Positions 26,100-34,233 of a stretch of 64,000 bases of DNA are shown here, one piece after another. The position numbers and the translations under genes are program-made. The first letter of the stretch is position 1. Every line of letters begins with the position of its first letter. This stretch comes from Sphingobacterium nematocida (GTDB taxonomy: Bacteria; Bacteroidota; Bacteroidia; Sphingobacteriales; Sphingobacteriaceae): contig NZ_FUZF01000019.1 of the NCBI RefSeq assembly GCF_900168125.1, positions 40,686 through 104,685 of the forward strand. Reading direction: 5' to 3'. Under the pieces are notes generated by a model. The model was not told the DNA's origin. It did not search any database and was given only the letters and a program-made list of their open reading frames with translations.

Positions 26100-26793
26100 A
26101 GACATTTACGGCGAGGCTTTAAGCCAATTTCACCAAACAGGTACACTTAGTACCCCACTATTGTTGCACAGCACCTATGGCGACATCGAAGAAATGCCAG
26201 TTGAAGTATTTTTCCGAACAGAGGAGGACTTCCCCGAACTCGAATTCATAGCATTATCTCTTTGCGATGGTAAGGTATTGGATGTTGGAGCCGGAGTGGG
26301 GTCTCATGTACTCTACCTACAGGACAAAGGTTTTGATGTTGCTGCACTAGAAGTATCAACACCTGCCTGTAACATCATGCGCGCGCGCGGTGTCCGTCAT
26401 ATTATACAAGACAATTTCTGGACCTATGACCAAGAAAAGTACGACACCTTACTCTTCTTAATGAATGGTATCGGTCTAGCCGAAGATCTGCAGGGATTCC
26501 GACGTTTACTTGCGCATGCTAAAGATTTATTATCAGAAAAAGGTCAGTTGTTATTTGACAGCTCGGATATCTCCTATCTTTATGAGGAATACAAAATTCC
26601 TAGACCAGAATACTATTTTGGCGAGATCGGTTATCAATACGAGTTTGAAGGAAGCAAAGGGATGCCATTTAAATGGCTATACATAGACCAAAAAACACTC
26701 ATCCAGATTGCACACGAAGAAAAATGGGTAGTCCAAGTGCTTTACGAAGATGATAACGATCAGTATCTGGTACGGATGGAACCTATGAAATAG
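26086..26793 (+). CDS. SAM-dependent class I methyltransferase
   Basis: About 235 residues. The SAM-binding motif I is VLDVGAGVGSHVLYLQDKG (about 62-80), motif II-like ALEVS follows, and FLMNGIGL is in the place of motif IV. The substrate is not apparent. Two ATGs (26086 and 26092) are possible starts; both lie inside the end of pncB, whose stop is at 26097-26099, so the genes are translationally coupled. A TTG three bases before the first ATG is not needed. A small-molecule methyltransferase is more likely than an RNA or DNA one because no nucleic-acid-binding part is present. Confidence 0.78.
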   Translation: MNMHRDIYGEALSQFHQTGTLSTPLLLHSTYGDIEEMPVEVFFRTEEDFPELEFIALSLCDGKVLDVGAGVGSHVLYLQDKGFDVAALEVSTPACNIMRARGVRHIIQDNFWTYDQEKYDTLLFLMNGIGLAEDLQGFRRLLAHAKDLLSEKGQLLFDSSDISYLYEEYKIPRPEYYFGEIGYQYEFEGSKGMPFKWLYIDQKTLIQIAHEEKWVVQVLYEDDNDQYLVRMEPMK

Positions 26794-26845
26794 AATTGAG
26801 CAATTTTCGGATTGTAGCCCGTCATCTTAAACACGAAATTTGTGT

Positions 26846-27688
26846 ATGACTGAAAAAGAACAACACTGGAACTACGAGCGCATAGCCAAAGCTATAGCTT
26901 ACATTAAGGACAACTTTGACAAACAACCCAGCCTTGAAGATATCGCTGCACATATCCATTTAAGTCCATACCATTGTCAACGTCTATTTAATGAATGGGC
27001 TGGCACTACACCAAAGAAGTTCTTGCAATACATCAGTTTGAGCCATGCGAAATCATTACTCCAAAAAGCTGATTCCATAGCAACGACAACATACAAAACC
27101 GGTCTGAGCAGCACGAGTAGGCTGCATGAGTTGTTTGTGAAATTAGAAGGGATGACTCCGAATGAATACAGAAATGGAGGTCAGAATCTAGCTATAACCT
27201 ACAGCTACATCAACACCCAATTTGGAGAGATGATTATCGCTACGACAACAAAAGGCATCTGTCATCTCTCTTTTATCATAGATCGGGAGAGTGGATTAAA
27301 AGATCTAATCAAAGATTTCCCCAATGCCCACTTCAAATCAGAATTCGAACCTTTACACCAGCAGGTTGCCGACTTCATGCGTGGAGAGGTCGACTTATCT
27401 ACGCCTATAAAACTTCACGTAAAGGGAACCGCCTTTCAGATGAAAGTATGGGAAGCACTGCTAAGAATCCCATTAGGAGATTTAAAGACTTACGGTAAAG
27501 TTGCCGAACATATCGGGAATCCCAAAGCATCCCGTGCGGTGGGCACTGCTATAGGAAGTAACCCTATTGCCTATCTTATCCCCTGCCACCGTGTGATCCA
27601 ATCTTCAGGAATAATAGGTGGATATATGTGGAATCCTATCCGTAAAACTGCTATCATAGGCTGGGAAAATGCGCTGGCAAATCTCTAA
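26846..27688 (+). CDS. Ada-like protein: AraC-type HTH plus O6-alkylguanine-DNA alkyltransferase
   Basis: About 280 residues. The first about 110 form an AraC-type helix-turn-helix domain (IAKAIAYIKDNFDKQPSLEDIA; HLSPYHCQRLF) and the rest is an alkyltransferase with an RNase H-like N-part and the active-site block YLIPCHRVIQ (Cys about 250) after ALLRIPLGDLKTYG. The N-terminal zinc domain of E. coli Ada that repairs methylphosphotriesters is missing, so sensing must differ. ATG at 26846 was chosen; the reading frame can be extended only to a TTG two codons earlier. It lies 52 bp after the methyltransferase and 10 bp before alkB. Confidence 0.9.
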   Translation: MTEKEQHWNYERIAKAIAYIKDNFDKQPSLEDIAAHIHLSPYHCQRLFNEWAGTTPKKFLQYISLSHAKSLLQKADSIATTTYKTGLSSTSRLHELFVKLEGMTPNEYRNGGQNLAITYSYINTQFGEMIIATTTKGICHLSFIIDRESGLKDLIKDFPNAHFKSEFEPLHQQVADFMRGEVDLSTPIKLHVKGTAFQMKVWEALLRIPLGDLKTYGKVAEHIGNPKASRAVGTAIGSNPIAYLIPCHRVIQSSGIIGGYMWNPIRKTAIIGWENALANL

Positions 27689-27698
27689 CGTGCTATAG

Positions 27699-28298
27699 AT
27701 GAAACTATTTCCTTACGATAACCCAAATAAAAACTGGCTTCCCTATGATGGAATAGTCAACTATCATGGTGTCATCTTTTCAAATCCTGATCACTACTTC
27801 AAAATCTTGCGCGAAACTATTGCTTGGCGTCATGATGAGGCCGTCATTTTTGGGAAACATATTTATACGAAGCGAATGGTAGCATGGTATGGCGACAAAC
27901 CTTTTGAATATACTTACTCTGGTATACAGAAAGTCGCCCTCCCCTGGACCGATAGTCTTTTGGAGTTGAAAACTATTGTAGAAAAACAGGCCAGCGAAAC
28001 CTTTAATTCCTGCCTTCTTAACCTTTACAACGATGGTAGCGAAGGAATGGCTTGGCATAGTGACGGGGAGAAAGATTTAAAAAAGAATGGCGCTATTGCT
28101 TCGCTCACCTTTGGTGCGGAAAGAAAATTTTCTTTCAAACATAAAGAAAGTAAGGAAAAAATCGATCTATTATTGGAACATGGCTCCTTGCTCATGATGA
28201 AGGATACCACACAAACCTATTGGCAGCATAGGCTACCTCCAACAAAAAAAACACAACAAGCGCGAATAAACCTCACATTTAGAACAATAGAATTATAA
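27699..28298 (+). CDS. alkB: AlkB-like 2-oxoglutarate/Fe(II)-dependent dioxygenase
   Basis: A 199-residue enzyme expected to remove 1-methyladenine and 3-methylcytosine from DNA or RNA by oxidative demethylation. Iron ligands are visible in MAWHSDGEKDL (His and Asp, about 119-121) and the distal His in TYWQHRLPPT, with the 2-oxoglutarate-binding Arg in QARINLTFR. This shorter form matches the ALKBH2/3-like branch. It is 10 bp after the Ada-type gene, forming an alkylation-damage repair pair. Confidence 0.92.
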   Translation: MKLFPYDNPNKNWLPYDGIVNYHGVIFSNPDHYFKILRETIAWRHDEAVIFGKHIYTKRMVAWYGDKPFEYTYSGIQKVALPWTDSLLELKTIVEKQASETFNSCLLNLYNDGSEGMAWHSDGEKDLKKNGAIASLTFGAERKFSFKHKESKEKIDLLLEHGSLLMMKDTTQTYWQHRLPPTKKTQQARINLTFRTIEL

Positions 28299-28347
28299 AT
28301 TCCTTATTTTTTCGTAACTTTCATTTTAAACAAAAAATGAATTCGCT

Positions 28348-29601
28348 ATGCGCACGGCACTTTCCTTTATTTTCGCCACAATGAGTACTTTTTTAGTTTC
28401 AGGTCAACAAATCGACAGCACCTATGTTGGAGATCTCCTTAAAAAGCATTCTGATCTGTTCAAACAGGTGCTAGATCATCCCACACATAACGAAGTACAG
28501 ATACTATATACACAGATCGACCGGGACAAAAACAATATACCTCATTTTAAATCTTATAGCTATCGTCTAGATCCCACTTGGTATTTTTACCCAGCGAGCA
28601 CGGTGAAGCTACCCACTGCAATATTCGCGCTCGAAAAAATAAACGAACTTAAAATCAAAGGACTAAATAAAGACACCCCCCTTAAAATAGATTCAACCTA
28701 TGAACGGCAAACATCCGTACAAACCGACACTTCTTCAGACAACAACTTACCCAGCATAGCGCATTACATCAAAAAGGTCCTTCTCACCTCGGATAATGAT
28801 GCTCATAATCGCCTGTTTGAGTTTGTAGGGCGTGCAGAGATTAATCAAAAACTCAAGAAACACGGTAGCAAATATAGCCGTATTGTAAACCGGCTTGCAA
28901 TCGGAGACAAAGGAATCTGGGCAAAGCATACCAATCCTTTCACTTTTTACAAAGACGGTAAGAACATTTACCAACAAGACGCCCAATACGACCCCGAAGA
29001 CTATGCGATGCCTTGGTTAAAAAATACTGTTCAAGGGAAGGGCTATATGAATGCAAATGATGAGCTGATTAATGAACCGTGGTCTTTTGAGGGATTAAAT
29101 GTGTATGCACTGGAGGACCAGCAGCTTTTACTGAGAAAACTACTCTTTCCAGAAGCATTTCCCGTGAAACAACGCTTCAACCTGACAGAAGATGATTACC
29201 GCTTTCTTTATCATTATATGTCTAGAGGGCCTCAGGAAGTAACTTCTCCAAAATATGACAGCAAAGAGTTTTGGCCAACCTACAGCAAGTTTGTCTATTT
29301 TGGTCGAGACAAATCTGTAAAATCATTTCAAAATGTGCGAAGCTTCAATAAATACGGTGACTCTTACGGTTATAATATAGACAACGCATATATCGTCGAT
29401 TTTGAAAAGGGAATTGAGTTTTTGGTTGCTGTCGTTATTCAATCCAATGAAGATGGTATCTATAATGACGGTATCTATGAATATGAGACTATCACCTACC
29501 CTTTTTTAAAGAACCTAGGACAAGTGCTTTATCAAGAAGAATTAAAGCGCCCGAGGCCATACCGACCAAATCTGAAACGGTTTATATCCGAGCAAAAATA
29601 A
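28348..29601 (+). CDS. Exported class A beta-lactamase-like serine hydrolase
   Basis: A 417-residue protein with a signal peptide ending LVSGQQ. The SxxK motif is in PASTVKLP (Ser about 88), the SDN motif in LTSDNDAHNR (about 151) and the third box is in NKYGDSYGY, KYG where beta-lactamases have KTG. It is about 130 residues longer than a normal class A beta-lactamase, with an insert between the second and third boxes. A peptidoglycan or ester hydrolase role is as likely as antibiotic resistance. It ends at a shared terminator with ddl. Confidence 0.8.
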   Translation: MRTALSFIFATMSTFLVSGQQIDSTYVGDLLKKHSDLFKQVLDHPTHNEVQILYTQIDRDKNNIPHFKSYSYRLDPTWYFYPASTVKLPTAIFALEKINELKIKGLNKDTPLKIDSTYERQTSVQTDTSSDNNLPSIAHYIKKVLLTSDNDAHNRLFEFVGRAEINQKLKKHGSKYSRIVNRLAIGDKGIWAKHTNPFTFYKDGKNIYQQDAQYDPEDYAMPWLKNTVQGKGYMNANDELINEPWSFEGLNVYALEDQQLLLRKLLFPEAFPVKQRFNLTEDDYRFLYHYMSRGPQEVTSPKYDSKEFWPTYSKFVYFGRDKSVKSFQNVRSFNKYGDSYGYNIDNAYIVDFEKGIEFLVAVVIQSNEDGIYNDGIYEYETITYPFLKNLGQVLYQEELKRPRPYRPNLKRFISEQK

Positions 29602-29616
29602 CCTTTCAAAAACAAA

Positions 29617-29652
29617 CACCCCTGCTTTCAGCGTATTCTAAAAGCAAGGGTG
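29617..29652. terminator. Hairpin between convergent hydrolase and ddl genes
   Basis: CACCCCTGCTTT at 29617-29628 pairs with AAAGCAAGGGTG at 29641-29652 (one mismatch). It sits between two convergent stop codons and may serve both directions, though the T-runs are short. Confidence 0.6.
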
Positions 29653-29674
29653 CAAGGTATTAATAAGATTCAGT

Positions 29675-30676
29675 CTATTTTATAGCTGCTTCAATCAGCT
29701 CTGCATAAAAATCAGACTCTTTCATACCGTACGCTCTTACTTGCTGTGGGATAAAACTCTGAGCCGTCTGTCCTGGTATGGTATTGATTTCAATAAAGTA
29801 AAACTTATCTGTCGTATTTTCTAAGAAGAAATCTACACGAACCATCCCCTTGCAGTCCAATCGCACATAAATATCTTTAATGATACGAGCAGCACGTTCC
29901 TGTTGCTCCACAGTTAGATCTGCTGGAGTAATCTCTTCCGTCAGTCCAGGTATATATTTGGCCTCAAAATCAAAAAATTCGCGTGTAGTACGTACTTCGG
30001 TAGCTGGCAATACGATTAGTTCGCCTTTCGCATTTCTAAAGATACCTTGCGAAAACTCCCTCCCTTGAACAAATTCTTCTACAAGCACCTGCTTTCCTGT
30101 ATTTTCGGCATCATAAGCCTTATCCAAAGCTTCCTGCAACTGCGATGCTTCTTTTACCTTTGTCATACCGATACTTGATCCACCCGCGTTAGGTTTCACG
30201 AAATAAGGTAACAACAGTTTTTCTTCGACGAGACGAACTGCATCCATCCGATGGCTATCAAATAGGAGTACCGACTTGGCAACATTAATCTCTGGAATAT
30301 CGGCCAAAATAGATTTGGTATACCCTTTATTCATCGTCAGTGCTGAGGTGAGTGCCCCACAGGATGTATACGGTAGCCCAATCATGTCAAAATACCCTTG
30401 TAGACGCCCATCTTCTCCTGGTGTACCATGTAAAATGATCAACGCCACATCAAAACACAATTTATCTTGATCTAACTGTATAGAAAAATCACTTTTATCG
30501 ACTTCAACTTTGCGGCCCTCCCCCACTGTAGCGTACCAACCATCGCTGGTAATGTCTATGATATATACCTCGTATTTATTTTTATCCAATTGACCATACA
30601 CGAAAGCCGAGCTTTTGTAAGATACTTCGGCCTCCCCTGTAAATCCACCAGTAATTAATGCTACTTTTGTTTTCAT
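29675..30676 (-). CDS. ddl: D-alanine--D-alanine ligase
   Basis: A 333-residue ATP-grasp enzyme that makes the D-Ala-D-Ala dipeptide of peptidoglycan precursors. Marks: LHGTPGEDGRLQGYFD (about 83-98), LPYFVKPNAGGSSIGMTKV in the ATP-binding loop (KPNAGGSSIG), DFFLENTTDKFYFIEINTIPGQT with the Mg-binding EINTIPG, and C-terminal helix. Length is typical. The -7 element TAGGTTTG lies at 30703-30696 on the minus strand. It is divergent from the PASTA/mltG operon, which also concerns the cell wall. Confidence 0.95.
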   Translation of the reverse strand: MKTKVALITGGFTGEAEVSYKSSAFVYGQLDKNKYEVYIIDITSDGWYATVGEGRKVEVDKSDFSIQLDQDKLCFDVALIILHGTPGEDGRLQGYFDMIGLPYTSCGALTSALTMNKGYTKSILADIPEINVAKSVLLFDSHRMDAVRLVEEKLLLPYFVKPNAGGSSIGMTKVKEASQLQEALDKAYDAENTGKQVLVEEFVQGREFSQGIFRNAKGELIVLPATEVRTTREFFDFEAKYIPGLTEEITPADLTVEQQERAARIIKDIYVRLDCKGMVRVDFFLENTTDKFYFIEINTIPGQTAQSFIPQQVRAYGMKESDFYAELIEAAIK

Positions 30677-30695
30677 ATATTTAGTTTGTCCGTCA

Positions 30696-30703
30696 CAAAC
30701 CTA
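30696..30703 (-). promoter_or_regulatory. -7 promoter element of ddl
   Basis: Reads TAGGTTTG on the minus strand (TAnnTTTG), about 20 bp before the ATG at 30676. No clear -33 TTG is seen. Confidence 0.5.
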
Positions 30704-30775
30704 ATTAAAATGCTTAGCATTCACGAATGCATATTGGAAAAACATTCTGGCTTTTTGTTTTACAAGAAATATAAT

Positions 30776-30806
30776 TTGTGATACCCAGAAAATACAAATA
30801 TTTTTG
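30776..30806 (+). promoter_or_regulatory. Promoter of the PASTA-mltG operon
   Basis: TTG at 30776-30778, 20 bp, then TATTTTTG at 30799-30806. Both elements fit the Bacteroidota consensus. The transcript would have a leader of about 70 nt, containing a weak 6-bp inverted repeat (GATTCT/AGAATC). Confidence 0.65.
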
Positions 30807-30881
30807 CTTCGTAAAACTACAATGTTAAAAAGGATTCTGCGTTTTAGTAGAATCATATAGGATTAATAAAAATTTCATTTC

Positions 30882-31634
30882 ATGTCCAAACTATTGCTCT
30901 ATCTACGAACTGATGTGTTCAGAAAAAATCTGATTTACGCTTTGATCACACTTTTCGTTTTATTCCTATTCGTGTACTTCGGCTTAAAATTCTACACCAA
31001 ACACGGGGATGCTCAAGAAGTCCCTGTTTTAAAAGGATTAACCATATCCGAAGCGAAACAGATTCTTGATAAAGCTGGCTTAGAATACAAAATAGACTCC
31101 GTATACCAAATGGACGCCAAACCAGGCTTAGTAATTGAACAAGACCCAGAGGCTTCTGCGTTGGTAAAAGGAGGAAGAACAATCTACCTCACTATCATCA
31201 CACAAGTAGCACCAGAGATTGCGTTGCCTGATATTATCGAGAGAAACTATATCGAAGCATCCGCAATATTAAAGAACCATAATCTTAAAATCGGTGACAC
31301 GATCTACGTCAACGATATAGCCCGTGATGTCGTATTAGATATCCAATTTGGTGGTCAAAAAGTAAAAGCCGGACGAATGATATCCAAAGGATCTTCTATA
31401 ACATTGGTACTCGGAAATGGTAAAGGAGCAAACGAAGTGGAAGTACCGCGGCTCATCAACCTGACATTATCCGAGGCAAAGTTCGCATTGCAAGGACTAG
31501 GACTACACATTGGTGTCATATCTGGAAATATTACAGATTCCACGTCTGCAAGAGTTATCGCGCAAACACCAGATTCTACATCGCGATTTATCAGTATCGG
31601 TACACCTATCAATTTGACATTATCTAACGAATAA
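30882..31634 (+). CDS. Membrane-anchored PASTA-domain protein
   Basis: A 250-residue protein with a short cytoplasmic N-terminus, one membrane segment (about 17-38) and three PASTA domains (about 45-110, 112-180 and 183-250), seen as repeated LTISEAKQILDKAGLEYKI, IERNYIEASAILKNHNLKIG and LTLSEAKFALQGLGLHIGV. PASTA domains bind peptidoglycan fragments. In Firmicutes and Actinobacteria they belong to Ser/Thr kinases or PBPs; here there is no kinase or transpeptidase domain. It lies 2 bp before mltG, which suggests a partner role in glycan-strand processing. Confidence 0.88.
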   Translation: MSKLLLYLRTDVFRKNLIYALITLFVLFLFVYFGLKFYTKHGDAQEVPVLKGLTISEAKQILDKAGLEYKIDSVYQMDAKPGLVIEQDPEASALVKGGRTIYLTIITQVAPEIALPDIIERNYIEASAILKNHNLKIGDTIYVNDIARDVVLDIQFGGQKVKAGRMISKGSSITLVLGNGKGANEVEVPRLINLTLSEAKFALQGLGLHIGVISGNITDSTSARVIAQTPDSTSRFISIGTPINLTLSNE

Positions 31635-31636
31635 AT

Positions 31637-32677
31637 ATGGCAGCAAAAAGAATTTTCCCGAATTGGTTAAAGGGAGTTATTATTGTAGTATTAGTTGTCG
31701 GTGCTTTTATAGGCTGGAAAGCGTATCAGATTTTTTGGGGCTCTTCGGTGACTGACGCTCAGAAATACCTTTATGTACACACGAATGATACTTACGAAAA
31801 TGTATTACATCGTATAAAACAGGAAAAAATTGTTAACAACCCCGAATCTTTCGACTATGCTGCCAAAGCAATGAAATACCCGGAGAGTGTAAAAGCAGGT
31901 CGATACAAACTAACTCCTGGCATGGGCAACCGCGAATTAATCGGAAACCTGAGAGGAGGTTTTCAAGATGCTGTCAAACTGCGCTTTGCGAACATAAGAC
32001 TCAAAGAAAATCTAGCGGGATTATTGGGCAAAAACTTTGAAGCGGACTCTGCACAATTTAGTGCCATATTGAACAACGAGGCTGTGGCTGAAAAATACGG
32101 TTTTACCGCTGATAATTTCTTCAGCATGTTCATTCCAAATACATATAACATCTATTGGAATACATCACCAGACAAAGTAATCGAACGTCTTAACGAAGAA
32201 TATAAAAAGTTCTGGACAGATGAAAGAAAAGAAAAAGCTAAAAAGCAAAATCTTACCCCTATTGAAGTGTCTATTTTAGCTTCAATTGTACGAGGCGAAG
32301 CTTTACACAATGATGAGATGCCACAAATCGCTGAACTATATCTCAATAGGCTAAAAAAAGGCATGCTACTACAGGCAGACCCTACTGTTATTTTTGCCAA
32401 CAATGATTTTACAATCCGAAGGGTACTAAATAGACATCTTACCATAGACAATCCTTACAACACCTACCGTTATAAGGGATTGCCTCCGGGCCCAATCACT
32501 ATGGCCCCTGTCGTAGCAATTGATGCCGTATTAAATCCTGCAGAGCATGACTACATATACATGTGTGCCAAAGAGGATTTTTCGGGATACCATGCATTCG
32601 CGACGAATGAAGTGGAGCACCTAGTCAACGCACGTAAGTTTCAAAAAGCACTGGACGAACGGAATATTAAAAAGTAG
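31637..32677 (+). CDS. mltG: Endolytic murein transglycosylase MltG
   Basis: A 346-residue inner-membrane enzyme that cleaves nascent glycan strands and so sets their length. One N-terminal membrane segment (about 11-30) precedes a LysM-like part, and the YceG domain contains the catalytic Glu in SILASIVRGEALHNDEMP (about 220) with the downstream LQADPTVIFA, YNTYRYKGLPPGPI and HAFATNEVEH blocks. Length is standard. It follows the PASTA gene by 2 bp. Confidence 0.94.
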   Translation: MAAKRIFPNWLKGVIIVVLVVGAFIGWKAYQIFWGSSVTDAQKYLYVHTNDTYENVLHRIKQEKIVNNPESFDYAAKAMKYPESVKAGRYKLTPGMGNRELIGNLRGGFQDAVKLRFANIRLKENLAGLLGKNFEADSAQFSAILNNEAVAEKYGFTADNFFSMFIPNTYNIYWNTSPDKVIERLNEEYKKFWTDERKEKAKKQNLTPIEVSILASIVRGEALHNDEMPQIAELYLNRLKKGMLLQADPTVIFANNDFTIRRVLNRHLTIDNPYNTYRYKGLPPGPITMAPVVAIDAVLNPAEHDYIYMCAKEDFSGYHAFATNEVEHLVNARKFQKALDERNIKK

Positions 32678-32708
32678 ACGAAAGATCTATCTATCTCACA
32701 TCTAAAAC

Positions 32709-33116
32709 ATGTTTATATACGAACACCAACTACGGGTAAGATATGCGGAAACAGACCAAATGGGGTATGTTTACTACGGCAACTACGCCGCATTTTATGA
32801 GGTAGCACGTACCGAAATGTTACGTCAGACAGGTATGTCTTACAAAGAACTGGAAGAAATGGGAGTAATGATGCCAGTCCTCGAGATGCACACCAAGTAT
32901 CTACAACCGGCTAAGTATGATGAACTAATCACGATAAAAACAACCATACGAGAGCGACCGAGTATCAGAATCACATTTGAATATGAGATTTTCAATGAAG
33001 CCGGAACCTTACTAAACACAGGTACGACACAACTTGTGTTTGTGGACATGAAAAAAAACAGGCCGTGCCGTCCACCTGAAGTATTTATGAAAAAAATGGC
33101 AGCCTACTTTTCGTAA
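32709..33116 (+). CDS. 4-hydroxybenzoyl-CoA thioesterase-like acyl-CoA thioesterase (YbgC type)
   Basis: A 135-residue hot-dog-fold protein. The segment RYAETDQMGYVYYGNYAAFYEVAR (diagnostic part RYAETDQMGYVYYGNY) carries the Asp of 4HBT enzymes; MHTKYLQPAKYDE and TTQLVFVDM follow. Hydrolysis of a small acyl-CoA is the family role; the physiological substrate is unknown. It lies 31 bp after mltG and 17 bp before a YihY gene. Confidence 0.88.
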   Translation: MFIYEHQLRVRYAETDQMGYVYYGNYAAFYEVARTEMLRQTGMSYKELEEMGVMMPVLEMHTKYLQPAKYDELITIKTTIRERPSIRITFEYEIFNEAGTLLNTGTTQLVFVDMKKNRPCRPPEVFMKKMAAYFS

Positions 33117-33133
33117 AGAAAGATTTTGTCCGG

Positions 33134-34105
33134 ATGAAAAAGCTACACAACAGTCTACTCCTATTAAAACCCTACGATAATTTTATCGAGTGGACTAAGA
33201 CAGCTGTACTGCCCGGATTCAGCAACCTTCCACTATTTACTGTAGCGACATTCTTTTTTCAGGAAATCAAGCGAGAAGCTATCTTGAATAAGGCTTCATC
33301 ACTGGCATACAACTTTATGCTAGCTATGTTTCCAGGAATTATCTTCCTATTTACGCTAATACCCTACATTCCTATTGATAATTTTCAACAAGGACTTATG
33401 GACTTTTTGGCGATTGTGATTCCGCTAGAGGCTTTCGTGGCCATTGAATCTACGTTGGAAGATATTATTAAAAATCAAAATGGCGGCCTATTGTCATTTG
33501 GTTTTCTTCTTGCCACATTTTTTTCCACCAACGGTGTTACAAATCTCATGATGGCATTTAATAAATCGTCCTTGACTCGAGAAAACAGAAGTTGGGGACA
33601 ACGTAGACTTATTGCATTAGGTTTATCTATTGCAATCGTCTTAGCACTAACAGTGGGGATAGCTGTCTTTACAGGAGCAGGGATGGTTATCAGCTACTTA
33701 AAAAACCATATCGCTTACGACATATCTTGGCTTTGGACGTTCATTATTAAGGCTGCGCGATGGTTGATTCTTTTCGCTATTTATTTTATCACTGTAAGTC
33801 TACTTTATAAATTTGGCCCATCTGTATCTAAAAGATGGAAGCTTTTCAGCCCAGGAGCCACATTAGCTACCATACTAGCCATTCTTACGTTTTCAGGATT
33901 CGTATTCTATATCGACAACTTCAATGCTTACAATAAGCTCTATGGCTCCATTGGAACCATTATTGTGATTATGATTTGGATGTATTTAAACTCTTTGATA
34001 CTTCTAATCGGTTTTGAGCTCAATGCAAGTATCACCCTGTCCAAGCAGAGTATTAAAATTGTCAAACCAAAGGTTTACAATTCATTCAAATCTTCTTCAA
34101 ATTAA
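33134..34105 (+). CDS. YihY/BrkB family inner-membrane protein
   Basis: A 323-residue membrane protein with about six hydrophobic segments. Family marks are the N-terminal NKASSLAYNFMLAMFPGIIFLF, NGVTNLMMAFNK, and the C-terminal YKLYGSIGTIIVIMIWMYLNSLILLIGFELNA (here shown as YGSIGTIIVIMIWMYLN). These proteins were once annotated as RNase BN by mistake and their role is unknown; transport of a lipid or solute is a guess. It closes the PASTA-mltG-thioesterase run. Confidence 0.9.
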   Translation: MKKLHNSLLLLKPYDNFIEWTKTAVLPGFSNLPLFTVATFFFQEIKREAILNKASSLAYNFMLAMFPGIIFLFTLIPYIPIDNFQQGLMDFLAIVIPLEAFVAIESTLEDIIKNQNGGLLSFGFLLATFFSTNGVTNLMMAFNKSSLTRENRSWGQRRLIALGLSIAIVLALTVGIAVFTGAGMVISYLKNHIAYDISWLWTFIIKAARWLILFAIYFITVSLLYKFGPSVSKRWKLFSPGATLATILAILTFSGFVFYIDNFNAYNKLYGSIGTIIVIMIWMYLNSLILLIGFELNASITLSKQSIKIVKPKVYNSFKSSSN

Positions 34106-34167
34106 TTCCTGAATCACATAATTTCAAAAGAATAAGAAGTGGAAGACATTTTTTTTCACTTAAAATA

Positions 34168-34195
34168 TTGTAAATAAAAGTTTTTCGTATCTTTG
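34168..34195 (+). promoter_or_regulatory. Promoter of rpsA
   Basis: TTG at 34168-34170, 17 bp, then TATCTTTG at 34188-34195: the best promoter match in the window. Initiation is expected around 34200-34203, exactly where a short hairpin begins. Confidence 0.85.
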
Positions 34196-34200
34196 CACTT

Positions 34201-34222
34201 CCTACAATGTAGGAAAAAGGAG
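34201..34222 (+). promoter_or_regulatory. rpsA leader: 5' hairpin and Shine-Dalgarno-like AAGGAG
   Basis: CCTAC at 34201-34205 pairs with GTAGG at 34209-34213, so the transcript would begin with a small hairpin. AAGGAG follows at 34217-34222, 11 nt before the ATG. Other genes here (greA, sucD, rpsT) have no such motif, as is normal in Bacteroidota, so this leader is an exception and may serve autogenous control. Confidence 0.55.
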
Positions 34223-34233
34223 ATAATTAATTA

